64,000 nt of DNA from Novispirillum itersonii subsp. itersonii ATCC 12639 (GCF_000381985.1 NZ_KB907337.1:323697-387696), one strand, 5' to 3'; shown: positions 49,158-59,118, counted from the stretch's first letter. Notes: generated by a model not told the origin, from the letters alone. Program-made: numbers and translations.

Positions 49158-49987
49158 CCGCGCCACCGCAGCGACAGAAAAAGCCATATTCCATATCCGC
49201 CCGCTCGCAGCATCGCCCGGCGGCCAAAACGTGGGGCAATCCGCCAGTCGGGGCGGTGGGCCAGCAGGGCCGACAGCCGGTATCCACAGGCCAGCGTCAC
49301 CGCTGCCTGAAAGGCCAGCCGGGGACTGCGGATCTGCCAGACCAGCGGGCGGGCGGCCACCAGCAGGGGCAGAGTTGCCTGCCGCATCCTCTCCAGCACC
49401 GGGGCGGGGTCTCCGGCAGCCTCGGCCAGCCAGTCGGCGGGCAGATAGCTGCGGCCGAGACGGAGGCGGTCTTCCTCTGCATCACTGATATGGTTAAGCA
49501 GTTGCAGGGCGGTGCACAGGCAGTCAGCTGCCGGTGCTGCCGTCAGCACATCACGCTCATGCAGGCGCAGCAGCATCCGCCCGACGGGGGCAGACGATGC
49601 CCGCGCCGAGGCCAGTGTTTCGGCCCATGTCCGGCAGGGGGCGTGATCGGTGTCGGCGGTAAAGGCATCAATCAGGGCCGCAGCCTCCGGGGCGACGGCG
49701 GGGGGCAGGGTGTCTGCCGCCTGCTGACGCAGGATGGCCAGCTGTCTGCGTTTTTCCTCCCCGCTCAGATGGGGGGAATCGGCGACGTCGTCAGCGGCCC
49801 GGACCAGCCGGTAAAACTGCCGCACGGTCCCGCGGTGTGCGGCGGGCAGCAGGGCGGCAACGGGGAAGGCTTCGTCCCGCTCTGTCTTACCCTGTGGCCT
49901 GTCACGCCCGCCCGGCACCGTGGAAAGGGGCTCCGCCGTATGGGGGGATGCACTCTTCGATTGACCGGACTGATTAAAAAGTGTCAT
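49154..49987 (-). CDS. hpnC: Hydroxysqualene synthase HpnC
   Basis: HpnC converts presqualene diphosphate to hydroxysqualene. The 277-residue protein has FYRLVRAADDVADSP as first motif and the second one HISDAEEDRLRLGRSYLP. It begins the hpnCDE unit and is divergent from the degenerate paralogue at 50073. AGGGA lies before its ATG. Confidence 0.93.
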   Translation of the reverse strand: MTLFNQSGQSKSASPHTAEPLSTVPGGRDRPQGKTERDEAFPVAALLPAAHRGTVRQFYRLVRAADDVADSPHLSGEEKRRQLAILRQQAADTLPPAVAPEAAALIDAFTADTDHAPCRTWAETLASARASSAPVGRMLLRLHERDVLTAAPAADCLCTALQLLNHISDAEEDRLRLGRSYLPADWLAEAAGDPAPVLERMRQATLPLLVAARPLVWQIRSPRLAFQAAVTLACGYRLSALLAHRPDWRIAPRFGRRAMLRAGGYGIWLFLSLRWRG

Positions 49988-50072
49988 TCGGGGATCCCTA
50001 TTCCGCCTTCAGCCCCCTATATAGCGGGAAGATGGCGGTTCCGGCGCAGGCCGGCGCCCGCGGAGAGTGTTT

Positions 50073-50969
50073 GTGCCAGACGATAAACGAGCCCCCCTGC
50101 CGATGACCACCCCCGTTCTGTCTTCCTCTGCCCTGTCATCGATTGCCGATGACCTGCGGCAGCGTGACCCGGACCGCTTTTTCACCAGCCTGCTGGCCCC
50201 GGCGGAATACCGCGATGACCTGATGGCGCTGTATGCGCTGGATGCCGAGCTGCGTCAGATCCGGGCGCTGGTGTCAGAGCCGATGCTTGGCCGTATCCGC
50301 CTGCAGTGGTGGTATGAGCGGATCGCCGCTCTGCAGACCGGAGAGGAGCAGCCGAGCGGCCCGCCGCTGATGTACGCGATGGATGCGCTGATCCACCGCA
50401 CCCCGATGCCGGAAAACCGGTTCTGCGATTATTTCTGCGGGCGCAGCAATGATATGGAAGAAGCGCCGATTCTGGATACTTCTTTCTTCCAGCAGTATAC
50501 GCAGGGGGTCGGCGGCAGTCTGGCGGTGCTGGCCTACCGGGTGCTGGGCGGTGATTTCGACCATCCTGCGGCCGAGGCAGCCCGCTTAAGCGGCGCGGTA
50601 TGGGAAACCGCCTATGTGCTGCGGTCGGTCCTGACCCACAGCCAGAAAGGCATCATGATGCTGCCTCTGGTGGATCTGCCGGAAGCGATCCTGTCTGCCA
50701 GCGATATTGACAGCCCGGAGGCGGTGCGGTCGCTGGGACCGCTGATGATACAGCTGGCACAGCAGGGGCTGGATCAGGCCCGTCAGGCCCGGGCACTGTG
50801 TCAGCGCCCGCCGGGGCAGACGCTGGCGGCTTTTCTGCCGATGGTGATTGCCGAGGCATGGCTGACCCGGCTGGTGCGGAATGGCGGAGATCTGCTGGAT
50901 GCCCGGCTGACCCTGCCGCACCGCCGCCCGCTGGTGATGCTGTGGCGGCGCCTTAGGGGGATCTACTAG
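50073..50969 (+). CDS. Squalene/phytoene-synthase-fold protein, NDUFAF6-like
   Basis: The protein of about 298 residues shares the fold of HpnC and HpnD but not their catalytic residues: the first Asp motif is YALDAELRQIRAL rather than DDxxD, and the second is VLRSVLTHSQKGIMMLP rather than RD..ED. This is the pattern of NDUFAF6, a complex I assembly factor. Start sites at GTG 50067, GTG 50073 and ATG 50103 are possible. It ends in a pair of tandem hairpins and may share a bidirectional promoter with hpnC. Confidence 0.8.
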   Translation: MPDDKRAPLPMTTPVLSSSALSSIADDLRQRDPDRFFTSLLAPAEYRDDLMALYALDAELRQIRALVSEPMLGRIRLQWWYERIAALQTGEEQPSGPPLMYAMDALIHRTPMPENRFCDYFCGRSNDMEEAPILDTSFFQQYTQGVGGSLAVLAYRVLGGDFDHPAAEAARLSGAVWETAYVLRSVLTHSQKGIMMLPLVDLPEAILSASDIDSPEAVRSLGPLMIQLAQQGLDQARQARALCQRPPGQTLAAFLPMVIAEAWLTRLVRNGGDLLDARLTLPHRRPLVMLWRRLRGIY

Positions 50970-51021
50970 GAGATCCCCCCCTTTGGGGTGATGTTTAGGG
51001 GGATCCAGCAAGAGATCCCCC
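50956..51021. repeat. Two tandem GATC hairpins (42-bp period)
   Basis: GGGGGATC-TACTAGGA-GATCCCCC (50956-50979) and GGGGGATC-CAGCAAGA-GATCCCCC (50998-51021). Both have perfect 8-bp arms and 8-base loops. The first overlaps the stop codon of the NDUFAF6-like gene; together they fill the gap to the convergent DUF815 gene and may end both transcripts. Confidence 0.85.
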
Positions 51022-51028
51022 GTCTGGC

Positions 51029-51904
51029 TTAGCCCAGCGTCACGCCCTGACGCCCGGCCAGATCCTGAATGTACTGCCAGGCGACACGGCCGGAGCGGCT
51101 GCCCCGGGTCATCGCCCATTCAACCGCTTCACGCTTCAGATCTTCGTCGCTGATCGTCAGGCCGAAAGCTGCCACGTACCCGCGCAGGACATCAAAATAG
51201 GTATCCTGATTGAAGTTGTGGAAGCCGAGCCACAGCCCGAAACGGTCAGACAGCGACACTTTTTCTTCCACCGCCTCACCGGCGTGGATGGCGGTAGACT
51301 GCTCGTTCTCGATCATCTGCCGTGACAGCAGATGACGGCGGTTGGATGTGGCGTAAAAGATCACGTTCTTCGGGCGGCCTTCAACGCCGCCTTCCAGCAC
51401 CGCTTTCAGGGATTTATAGCTGTTATCGTCCTGATCGAAGGACAGATCATCGCAGAACAGGATGCACGGCCGACCACCGGCGCGCAGCAGGGTCAGCAGC
51501 TGCGGCAGGGTGGGGATGTCTTCCCGGTGGATTTCCACCAGCGCCAGCCGCCCGTCGGTGGCCGCATTGACCGCGGCATGGACTGCCTTGACCAGAGAGC
51601 TTTTCCCGGTGCCCCGCGCCCCCCACAGCAGCGCATTGTTCGCAGGCAACCCCCGGGTAAAGCGCAGGGTATTATCAAACAGCTGCTGCTGTTGCAGTTC
51701 CACGCCCTTCAGCAGGGTGATATCGACGCGGTTAACCTGCGGGATCGGCTCCAGCCACTGGCGGTCAGCATGCCAGACAAAGGCATCGGCGGCGTTCAGG
51801 TCGTTGGCGGGCAGGGCTGCCGGGGCCAGACGTTCCAGCGCCGAGGCAATCCGTTCCAGAACAGGCAGAAGATCGGGGTTGAAGGTGGTCACGGGCAACC
51901 TCAT
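51029..51904 (-). CDS. DUF815 AAA-type ATPase
   Basis: The 291-residue ATPase has Walker A LLWGARGTGKSSLVKAVH (near 90) and Walker B ILFCDDLSFDQ, with later NVIFYATSNRRHL and SDRFGLWLGFHNF as in DUF815 proteins. The family occurs next to yajC in many alphaproteobacteria but has no proven function. The ATG at 51904 gives MRLPVTTFNPDLL; the frame runs to 51985 without support. It is divergent from yajC. Confidence 0.85.
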   Translation of the reverse strand: MRLPVTTFNPDLLPVLERIASALERLAPAALPANDLNAADAFVWHADRQWLEPIPQVNRVDITLLKGVELQQQQLFDNTLRFTRGLPANNALLWGARGTGKSSLVKAVHAAVNAATDGRLALVEIHREDIPTLPQLLTLLRAGGRPCILFCDDLSFDQDDNSYKSLKAVLEGGVEGRPKNVIFYATSNRRHLLSRQMIENEQSTAIHAGEAVEEKVSLSDRFGLWLGFHNFNQDTYFDVLRGYVAAFGLTISDEDLKREAVEWAMTRGSRSGRVAWQYIQDLAGRQGVTLG

Positions 51905-52093
51905 CTGATGCGGAGCATACGTGTTTTTCACCCCTGCGGGCGCGCAGGGGCGGTGACCGTAACACAGCCATCCGGGCTTTCCCACCCGCCGATGATGCGC
52001 CTGCAGCCGCCTGAGGCAGACAACCGGGGCCCGACCCTTCGTTTACCGTCGGTTTTAAAGGCGGCGGGGCGGGCAGAACCGTCCGGTTTGGCT

Positions 52094-52122
52094 TTGCATT
52101 CGCGTATTGGCACCGGTATAGT
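52094..52122 (+). promoter_or_regulatory. Sigma-70 promoter of yajC
   Basis: TTGCAT (52094-52099), 17 bases, TATAGT (52117-52122), 66 bases before the yajC ATG. Confidence 0.7.
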
Positions 52123-52188
52123 CCGGCCAACCCGTTTTCCTCCGGCGCTGTTCTGCCGGGGGCTGACTGACCCAGTGGAGATTTCCTG

Positions 52189-52593
52189 ATGTTCATTTCG
52201 CCAGCCTATGCTCAGGCCGCTGCTGCCCCGGGTGCCGAAGCCGGTCTCATGCAGTTTGCGCCGCTGGTTCTGATCTTCATCGTCTTCTACTTCCTGCTGA
52301 TCCGTCCGCAGCAGAAGCGCATGAAGGCCCATAAGGAGATGCTGTCTGCCGTCAACCGGGGTGACCGGATTGTGACCAACGGCGGCATCGTCGGCACCGT
52401 GCAGAAGGTCAACGAAGCCGAGAATGAACTGATCGTCGAGATCGCCGAAGGCGTGAAGGTGACCGTGAAGCGCGACATGATCGCCGCCGTCACCTCCAAG
52501 ACCAAGCCGGTCGCGGCTGAAGCGGCCCCGGCCAATGACACCAAGACCGAAGAAAAGCCGAGCGGCCTGAAGAAGCTGTTCGGCGGCAAGTAA
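52189..52593 (+). CDS. yajC: Preprotein translocase subunit YajC
   Basis: YajC is a small partner of SecDF in the Sec pathway. The 134-residue protein has an N-terminal membrane helix (FAPLVLIFIVFYFLLIRP), the QQKRMKAHKEML stretch and a beta-barrel-like domain (GDRIVTNGGIVGTV). The start GAGATTT is modest. Normally secD and secF follow; here a rho-independent terminator and an unrelated gene follow instead. Confidence 0.95.
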   Translation: MFISPAYAQAAAAPGAEAGLMQFAPLVLIFIVFYFLLIRPQQKRMKAHKEMLSAVNRGDRIVTNGGIVGTVQKVNEAENELIVEIAEGVKVTVKRDMIAAVTSKTKPVAAEAAPANDTKTEEKPSGLKKLFGGK

Positions 52594-52631
52594 GGCCGGT
52601 CTCCGGCCCCTGCCGTCTTTGATGAAAAAGT

Positions 52632-52663
52632 AAGGTCGTGCCGCTGGCGCGGCCTTCTTTTTT
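52632..52663 (+). terminator. Terminator after yajC
   Basis: AAGGTCGTGC (52632-52641) pairs with GCGCGGCCTT (52647-52656) with two G-U pairs, followed by CTTTTTT. It makes yajC a single-gene transcript. Confidence 0.85.
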
Positions 52664-52714
52664 GGTCCATATCTGCAGCATCCCCCATCCGCCTGTTACT
52701 CTGGAACTGCCGCT

Positions 52715-53113
52715 ATGAAAAACTCGTCCTCCGGCTTCATGGATATTACCCCGGCAATCCCGGAAGGGCGGCTGGTGGTCAGCGCCTACGGCGACGGGCG
52801 CTTCCGCATTTCCGGCACGGTGTGGGAACAGCCGGTGCTTGTCTTTCCCACCCGCACCATCCCGTGGGCGGTCAGCGGATTGGCGGAGGTGACGGAAGAC
52901 AGTCTGGCCGAGGTTTTTGCCGCCAGCCCGGCGGTGGAGGTGCTGCTGCTCAGCACCGGTGCCAAAATGGCGCTGCCACCCCCGGCCCTGCGGCAGGCCC
53001 TGCAGGCGCGTGGGCTGGCTTTTGATGTGATGGATACCGGGGCCGCCTGCCGCACGTACAACGTGCTGGTGGCGGAAGACCGCCGGGTTGCCGTGGCCCT
53101 GCTGCCGGTCTGA
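52715..53113 (+). CDS. Mth938-domain protein, NDUFAF3-like
   Basis: This 132-residue protein of the Mth938/DUF498 family has the core FRISGTVWEQPVLVFPTRTIPW and GAACRTYNVLVAEDRRVAVALLP near the C-terminus. Its mitochondrial homologue NDUFAF3 helps assemble complex I. In related genomes it sits after secDF and next to the NDUFAF6-like gene; here it directly follows yajC. The first in-frame ATG is 52715; ATG 52739 (MDITP) is also possible. Confidence 0.85.
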   Translation: MKNSSSGFMDITPAIPEGRLVVSAYGDGRFRISGTVWEQPVLVFPTRTIPWAVSGLAEVTEDSLAEVFAASPAVEVLLLSTGAKMALPPPALRQALQARGLAFDVMDTGAACRTYNVLVAEDRRVAVALLPV

Positions 53114-53136
53114 CCGATTCCTCGGTCGTGAGGACG

Positions 53137-53171
53137 GAAAGGGCGGCCCCGTTGTCCGGGGTCGCCCTTTT
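53137..53171. terminator. Bidirectional terminator between the Mth938 and chemoreceptor genes
   Basis: AAAGGGCGGCCCCG (53137-53150) and CGGGGTCGCCCTTT (about 53156-53169) form a long imperfect stem with flanking T-runs on both strands. Confidence 0.85.
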
Positions 53172-53201
53172 TCTGGTCTCTGGCCGGAAAAACCGCCTCT
53201 G

Positions 53202-55508
53202 TTACGACTGCATCGACTTCAGGAATTCCTCGACCCGGCTGTCGAGGCCGCTGGCCTGTCCGGACATGCTGTCGGCGGCATGGCGCACCGTATTGGCGGC
53301 AGATTCCGCCTGATCGCTGACCGTCAGCACCGCATCCATATCGCTGGCCATACCGTGGCTGTCTTCTGACGCCTTGGAGACCGAAACCCGGATCTGCTGG
53401 GTAAACGTGCTCTGATCGGCGACGGCGGAAGAAATAGCGGTGGTGATCTGCTCCATTTCAGCGATGGTGCCGGCCACCTGTTCAATCACCTGTGCCGCTT
53501 CGGAAGAGGCATCCTGCACATCACGGATCAGGGCGCCGATGTCTTCGGTCGCTGTGCTGGTCTGATGGGCCAGCTGCTTGACCTCGTTGGCAACCACGGC
53601 GAAGCCTTTGCCGATTTCTCCGGCGCGGGCGGCCTCAATGGTGGCGTTCAGGGCCAGCAGGTTGGTCTGGTTGGCGATGGAGGAAATCAGCCGGGTTGCC
53701 TCACCGATCCGGCCCACGGCATCTTCCAGCCCGGTGATCACCATTCCGGCCTCCCGCGCCTGCTGCACGGCCCGTTCCGAAACGGTGGTGGCGTCGTGAA
53801 CCCGCTGCTCAATACCGTCAATCACCTGCACGAGCTGGGCGGTGGCCGAATGGATGGTCTGCACGTTGTCGATGGTCTGGCGTACCGCCTCAGCCGCCGC
53901 GCCGGACCGCTGGCGGACATCGCCGACCGAGGTGCTCATGCCGTGGGCGGCGGTGGCCAGCCGGGCTGCGGCCATCTGGACCACCTGCGCCACTCCCTTG
54001 ACTTCTTTCTCGAAGTCATCCGCCAGTCTGACGTAAGAGGACACGTCATCCCAGTTGATCATTGCCCCCAGAAAACGGCCGGAGCGGTCGTAGATGGCGC
54101 TGGCGGTGCTTTCCACCGTCACATCCCCTTGCCGGAACTTGGCGGCATAGGGCAGAAGATCCGGGGTGCCCAGCCGGTCAGGCACAATCGCCGGATTGTC
54201 GAGGAAGACACTGACCGGCTGGCCGACGATCTCCTCCGCCGGGCAGCGGATATGTTCCTGCATCCGCTTCAGCAGAGAGATTGCGGCCTCGTTGGCATAG
54301 GTGATGGTCTGGCCCTGCGGGTCGCACAGCATGACACGGGCGGGCTGTACCTCCACCATCTGGCGCAGGCGATAGGCTTCTGAAACCGATGCCTTCAGGG
54401 TGCCCAGCGCCCGGGCCATGCTGCCGATTTCATCGCGCCGCCCCATGCCGGGGACGTGAATGGCATCGTCCCCCTCTGCCAGATCAAGCAGCGCGCCGCT
54501 GATCGCATTGATCGGGCGATAGATGGAATGGGCAATCGCCATCGACAGAACGGCAATCAGCACCGCGACGGCAAGGGCGCCGACCAGCATGATTTTTTTG
54601 GTCACCGCCCGCCCGGTCTCTGCGTCAGCCTCAGCCTCAGCGGCATGGGTCCCCGCCGTGGTGATGGCACTGTCGGCGGTGCCGGTCAGGGTTTTCAGGG
54701 TCTGCTGAAGCCCGGTCAGGGCGGCCTTCCGCTGATTGACCGCGTCGGTATAGCTTTTCAGCGCTTTGGAATACCGGGTGATCTCACCGGACAGCGCCGT
54801 TTTGGTTTCCTGCCCGAACGAAAAGCCAAAAATCTGGAAGTCGAGCTCGTTGGCGGTCTTTTTCAGCTTGCCGAGGCTGTCATCATCCGGGGTCAGCAGA
54901 AACTGCTGCTCAAACCGCTTCAGCCGCTGTAACACGCCCATCAGGCTGCCGATATTCGGCCATTGTGAGAATTCCGTCTCGATTGCCGCCACCGGCTTTG
55001 AAAGATCAGCGCGGATGCCGCTGTCCGCCGTCAGGCCAACCGCAAGCGACCGGTCGGCATAGGCGGTGAAGGCGGCCTCTGACTGATCAAGCATTGCCTG
55101 CATCTGCTGCAGGGCTTCTGTCATGCCGGACGCGGCGGAATCACTCTGGGTATACGAGACTGCACGGTTGACATCGGTGCGGGCGATGGCCAGTTCTTCG
55201 GCGAAGTCTTTGCGGGCCTGATCGGGGGCCTGTTCAAACCGTGTCACCGCCAGTTCCATGCCGACGATGTGGCGCTGTGCCTCCCGCGTGGCGGTGGCGA
55301 GCGAGGCCATCACGGCACTGCGGGTGCGTAAGGAATCCTGCGCCGCATCGCTGATGAAATGTACCGCACCACCGCCGAGCAGGCCCAGCATACCCAGGCC
55401 GAAAATAAGATAAATGCGGACCGCGATCGGAAAGCGGGCCCAGAACGACTGGGAGCCGCCATCGCGGGGCGGACGGGTACGGGCGGGAGGGGATGCCTGC
55501 ATCGTCAT
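53202..55508 (-). CDS. Methyl-accepting chemotaxis protein
   Basis: The 768-residue chemoreceptor has a cytosolic N-tail, a membrane helix ([20 protein letters not shown], about 28-48), an all-helical periplasmic domain of about 250 residues (HBM-like), a second helix ([20 protein letters not shown]), HAMP, a PAS domain (about 385-500) and the signalling tip [21 protein letters not shown]. It ends with [12 protein letters not shown]. No other chemotaxis genes are present here. A ligand is not evident. Confidence 0.95.
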   Translation of the reverse strand: MTMQASPPARTRPPRDGGSQSFWARFPIAVRIYLIFGLGMLGLLGGGAVHFISDAAQDSLRTRSAVMASLATATREAQRHIVGMELAVTRFEQAPDQARKDFAEELAIARTDVNRAVSYTQSDSAASGMTEALQQMQAMLDQSEAAFTAYADRSLAVGLTADSGIRADLSKPVAAIETEFSQWPNIGSLMGVLQRLKRFEQQFLLTPDDDSLGKLKKTANELDFQIFGFSFGQETKTALSGEITRYSKALKSYTDAVNQRKAALTGLQQTLKTLTGTADSAITTAGTHAAEAEADAETGRAVTKKIMLVGALAVAVLIAVLSMAIAHSIYRPINAISGALLDLAEGDDAIHVPGMGRRDEIGSMARALGTLKASVSEAYRLRQMVEVQPARVMLCDPQGQTITYANEAAISLLKRMQEHIRCPAEEIVGQPVSVFLDNPAIVPDRLGTPDLLPYAAKFRQGDVTVESTASAIYDRSGRFLGAMINWDDVSSYVRLADDFEKEVKGVAQVVQMAAARLATAAHGMSTSVGDVRQRSGAAAEAVRQTIDNVQTIHSATAQLVQVIDGIEQRVHDATTVSERAVQQAREAGMVITGLEDAVGRIGEATRLISSIANQTNLLALNATIEAARAGEIGKGFAVVANEVKQLAHQTSTATEDIGALIRDVQDASSEAAQVIEQVAGTIAEMEQITTAISSAVADQSTFTQQIRVSVSKASEDSHGMASDMDAVLTVSDQAESAANTVRHAADSMSGQASGLDSRVEEFLKSMQS

Positions 55509-55769
55509 AATCCAAAAGTCTAGCCCAACCGTCCGCCCTCTCCCCCCCAGGGAGACGGACTGACAGCAGACCCGACCGGATTACCCCCGTTCGCCCCTGA
55601 TCCGCTGCTGACGGCGGGCGCAGAGTATGCGTTCGCGCCTGTGCGGAATGGTTAATCTTCCGTGAAACCTGCCGACAACTTGCGAAGTGGTCTAAACAGA
55701 CTGTCGGATCATCAATCTGTGGTCGTAATGACCGCAGCGGCGACAGGCCGTGAACCGGGGGCGAACCCT

Positions 55770-56057
55770 TCAGTCTGCTAATGTTTTCAGGCGGTCGATC
55801 AGGGCCGGGATCATTGCCGGGGTAACGCCGTTCAGCAGATCGTGACCGACGATGCGCAGGTTGGGCCCGACGGAGCAATAGCCGAGACAGGGGCCGTTTT
55901 CGATCCTGACCCGGTGATCCAGCCCGGCGGCAGTCACGGCACTGCGCAGGGCGGCAAGGGTGTCAGCCGCCCCTTTACGATGGCAGCAGTCGGCATATTG
56001 CGAATAGCGGTTCGTCTGGCACGACAGAATGCGGATCACTGCCTTATTTTCTGACAT
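55770..56057 (-). CDS. Thioredoxin-like 2Fe-2S ferredoxin-type protein
   Basis: The 95-residue protein has four candidate cluster cysteines, SCQTNRYSQYADCCH near the start and NGPCLGYCSVGPN near residue 60, matching the thioredoxin-like 2Fe-2S family (NuoE-type / (2Fe-2S) ferredoxins). The start ATG at 56057 gives MSENKAVIRIL; an upstream ATG at 56069 gives MGQKMSENK. Role unknown. The 260 bases upstream to the chemoreceptor gene hold no other gene. Confidence 0.75.
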   Translation of the reverse strand: MSENKAVIRILSCQTNRYSQYADCCHRKGAADTLAALRSAVTAAGLDHRVRIENGPCLGYCSVGPNLRIVGHDLLNGVTPAMIPALIDRLKTLAD

Positions 56058-56182
56058 TTTTTGCCCCATGGTCTGGCCACCGTCCGCCGGGATGGCCCAA
56101 TAAGGTTTCCCCCGGCGGAGTTTACCCTGTAGCATCCCCCTCAAGCAGTAGAAAAGACTGCGCAATTGCAGAAGGCAGCGTG

Positions 56183-56908
56183 ATGACCGAGATCCCGACA
56201 GTTCCACCCCCTGACGGGCCGAAAACCCCGATCGTCCGTATTACGTTGGGGGCCCGGCTGAAGGCCTATCTGTTTGCGGGTATGCTGGTGACGGCCCCGG
56301 TCGCCGTGACCCTGTATATTGCCTGGAATCTGATCAGCTTTGTTGATGAGAAGGTCGGCAGCGTGCTGCCGCACGGCTATTCCCCCAACGATTACCTGCC
56401 GTTTTCGGTGCCCGGCGTCGGGCTGCTGGTGCTGCTGGTTTTTCTGGTGCTGGTGGGGATGCTGGCAGCCGGGTTCCTCGGTCGTTTCGTGATCGGCCTG
56501 AGTGAATCTATCTTAGCCAGAATGCCGGTGGTCCGCAGTATTTACGCGGCGGTGAAACAGATTTTCGAAACCGTCCTGAAATCTCAGTCCAACGCGTTCC
56601 GGCAGGTGGTTCTGGTGCAGTTTCCCCACCCAGGGGCCTGGACGCTGGGGCTGATTTCCGGCTCCACGCAGGGCGAAGTGGCGGAAAAACTGGGGCAGGG
56701 GCATCATGGCGGCGCAGCGCTGCTGACCGTTTTTGTGCCGACCACCCCCAACCCGACCAGCGGTTATATCCTGTTTGTCCGCGAAACGGATCTGATCCCG
56801 CTGGAGATGTCCGTCGATGACGGGCTGAAGTTTATCGTCTCCGGGGGGATCGTAACCCCGGCGGTGCGTGAAAAAATCGCTGAGTATGAAAAGAACGCGG
56901 TCCCCTGA
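56183..56908 (+). CDS. DUF502 membrane protein
   Basis: The 241-residue protein has two membrane helices (YLFAGMLVTAPVAVTLYIAW, and VGLLVLLVFLVLVGMLAAGF), followed by a conserved region with MPVVRSIYAAVKQIFETVL and FVPTTPNPTSGYILFV, as in DUF502 proteins. The function is unknown. It uses ATG 56183 (or GTG 56180) after GAAGG. It is divergent from the 2Fe-2S gene and convergent with recG. Confidence 0.85.
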   Translation: MTEIPTVPPPDGPKTPIVRITLGARLKAYLFAGMLVTAPVAVTLYIAWNLISFVDEKVGSVLPHGYSPNDYLPFSVPGVGLLVLLVFLVLVGMLAAGFLGRFVIGLSESILARMPVVRSIYAAVKQIFETVLKSQSNAFRQVVLVQFPHPGAWTLGLISGSTQGEVAEKLGQGHHGGAALLTVFVPTTPNPTSGYILFVRETDLIPLEMSVDDGLKFIVSGGIVTPAVREKIAEYEKNAVP

Positions 56909-56946
56909 GATTTTCCCCGATCCCGGGCTGCGTCTGGGCCGCCGGC

Positions 56947-59034
56947 TTAGCCGGAACGCAGGGTTTTGACCGCGGCATCCCGTTCAAACAGGTACAGCAG
57001 GGTGCGCAGGGCCGGGCCCCGCGCCCCGCTGAGGTCGGGGTCGCGCAGGCAGATCAGGCGGGCATCATCCCGCGCTGTCGCCAGCAGCTCGCCATGCACG
57101 GTCAGGTCGGCGACCCGGAATTCCGGCAGGCCACTCTGACGGGTGCCCAGCACCTCGCCACCGCCGCGCAGGCGCAGATCTTCTTCTGCAATCAGAAAGC
57201 CGTCCTCGCTCTGGCGCATGATCTCCAGCCGTGCCTTGCCGGTTTCCGACAGCGGGCCACCGTACAGCAGCAGGCAGGTTGATGCCTTGTCACCGCGCCC
57301 GATCCGGCCCCGCAGCTGATGCAGCTGGGCCAGCCCGAACCGTTCGGCGTGCTCAATCACCATCACCGTCGCTGCCGGAACGTTCACCCCGACCTCGATC
57401 ACCGTTGTCGCCACCAGCACATCAAGACCATCGCTGGAAAACGCCGCCATCACCGCATCTTTTTCGGCGGCTTTCATTTTACCGTGCACCAGCCCGATGC
57501 GCGGGCCGTACAGATCCTGCAGGGCGGCGTGACGTTCCTCGGCGGCGGCAAGATCGCTGGTCTCACTCTCTTCGACCAGCGGACACACCCAGTACACCTT
57601 GGCCCCGGACGCCACCGCCCGGCCAACCCCGGCCATCACTTCTTCCAGCCGGGACAGCGAGACCAGCCGGGTATCCACCGGTTTCCGGCCCGGCGGCTTT
57701 TCGTCCAGCTTGGAAACATCCATGTCACCATACTGGGTCAGGGTCAGGGTGCGCGGGATCGGGGTTGCCGTCATCACCAGCACATCGGTCATCCGCCCTT
57801 TGGCGGTCAGCTCCAGCCGCTGCTGAACCCCGAAGCGGTGCTGTTCATCAATCACCGCCAGCCCGAGGTCGCGGAACTGCACGTCACTCTGGAACAGGGC
57901 ATGGGTGCCGACCAGAATGTCAATCTCACCGGCGGCAAGGGCCGCCAGCAGGGCCGCACGGGGCTTGCCTTTGTCGCGTCCGGTCAGCACCGCCAGCCGG
58001 ATACCGATCGTTTCGGCCAGAGGCTGCAACGTTTCGGCATGCTGACGGGCAAGAATTTCTGTGGGTGCCATCAGGGCGGCCTGACTGCCGCATTCCACCG
58101 CATTCAGCATCGCCATCAGGGCAACGACAGTCTTTCCGCTGCCGACATCCCCCTGTACCAGCCGCAGCATCCGTTGCGGCGTCTGCATGTCGGCATAGAT
58201 TTCCTCAAGGGAGCGCGTCTGTGCCCCGGTCAGGGAAAACGGCAGGGCCGCCGCTGCGGCTTTGCGCAGGCGGCCATCCCCGGCGAAGCTGCGGCCTGAG
58301 ATTGCCCGGTTGGCATTGCGCACCAGCAGCAACGCAAGCTGGTTGGCCAGCAGCTCGTCATAGGCCAGACGCTGCCGGGCCGGGGTCAGGGCCGACAGAT
58401 CATCTTCACTGGCCGGGCTGTGTACGGTGCGCAGGGCTTCTGCCCAGCCCGGCCAGTTCTGGCGTGCCTGATAGGCCGGGTCGAGCCATTCCGGCAGGTC
58501 AGGCACCCGGGCCAGAGCTGAGCGGGCACACTTGGCCGCCACCTTGCCGACGATCCCCGCCGTCAGGGGATAGACCGGCTCAACCGTCTGGATTTCCGCC
58601 CGTTTCGCCGGGCTGACCACATGGTCGGGATGGGGCATCTGCCGTTCGTTGCCGAAAATTTCCACCCGCCCGGAAATCACCACCGTGGCCCCCAGTGGCA
58701 ACGTGCGTTCCAGCCAGTCGGCGCGGGGGTGAAAATAGGTCAGGGTGATAAAACCGCTGTGGTCGCGGCAGCGGACCCGGTACGGGCTGCGGCTGCGTGG
58801 CGGCGGTGGATAATGGGCATCCACCTGCACTGTCAGGGTGGCGATTTTGCCGTCCGGTGCCTCAGCCACCGAAGGGGCATAGCGGCGGTCGATCAACCCG
58901 ACCGGCAGATGCCACAGGGCGTCGGCCACATGATCGCCCCCGACCAGCCGGGCATACAGCGGGGCCAGCCGCTTCCCCAGTCCGGGCAGGCTTTCAAGGG
59001 GGGAGAACAGGGGATAGAGGCTTTCCGGGCGCAT
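56947..59034 (-). CDS. recG: ATP-dependent DNA helicase RecG
   Basis: RecG remodels stalled replication forks. The 695-residue protein has an OB wedge domain near the start, Walker A QGDVGSGKTVVALMAML (about 290), the DEQH box VIDEQHRFGVQQR and motif VI HQLRGRIGRG. The length is standard. It is divergent from sdhE, with recG-sdhE-mfd as the conserved order. Confidence 0.97.
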   Translation of the reverse strand: MRPESLYPLFSPLESLPGLGKRLAPLYARLVGGDHVADALWHLPVGLIDRRYAPSVAEAPDGKIATLTVQVDAHYPPPPRSRSPYRVRCRDHSGFITLTYFHPRADWLERTLPLGATVVISGRVEIFGNERQMPHPDHVVSPAKRAEIQTVEPVYPLTAGIVGKVAAKCARSALARVPDLPEWLDPAYQARQNWPGWAEALRTVHSPASEDDLSALTPARQRLAYDELLANQLALLLVRNANRAISGRSFAGDGRLRKAAAAALPFSLTGAQTRSLEEIYADMQTPQRMLRLVQGDVGSGKTVVALMAMLNAVECGSQAALMAPTEILARQHAETLQPLAETIGIRLAVLTGRDKGKPRAALLAALAAGEIDILVGTHALFQSDVQFRDLGLAVIDEQHRFGVQQRLELTAKGRMTDVLVMTATPIPRTLTLTQYGDMDVSKLDEKPPGRKPVDTRLVSLSRLEEVMAGVGRAVASGAKVYWVCPLVEESETSDLAAAEERHAALQDLYGPRIGLVHGKMKAAEKDAVMAAFSSDGLDVLVATTVIEVGVNVPAATVMVIEHAERFGLAQLHQLRGRIGRGDKASTCLLLYGGPLSETGKARLEIMRQSEDGFLIAEEDLRLRGGGEVLGTRQSGLPEFRVADLTVHGELLATARDDARLICLRDPDLSGARGPALRTLLYLFERDAAVKTLRSG

Positions 59035-59118
59035 GGTTCCGTTCGGGGCTTTCCTGAAAGGTCGGAACGCTTTATACCAGCATCAGGAAAAAATGGAACA
59101 AATGCAGGACGAAATTCC

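Noticed and set aside
49064-50086. A 340-codon open frame on the plus strand
   Set aside because: Antisense to hpnC and part of hpnD, which have clear motifs and coupled starts.
57231-58616. A 461-codon Pro/Arg-rich frame on the plus strand
   Set aside because: Antisense to recG; no recognisable domain.
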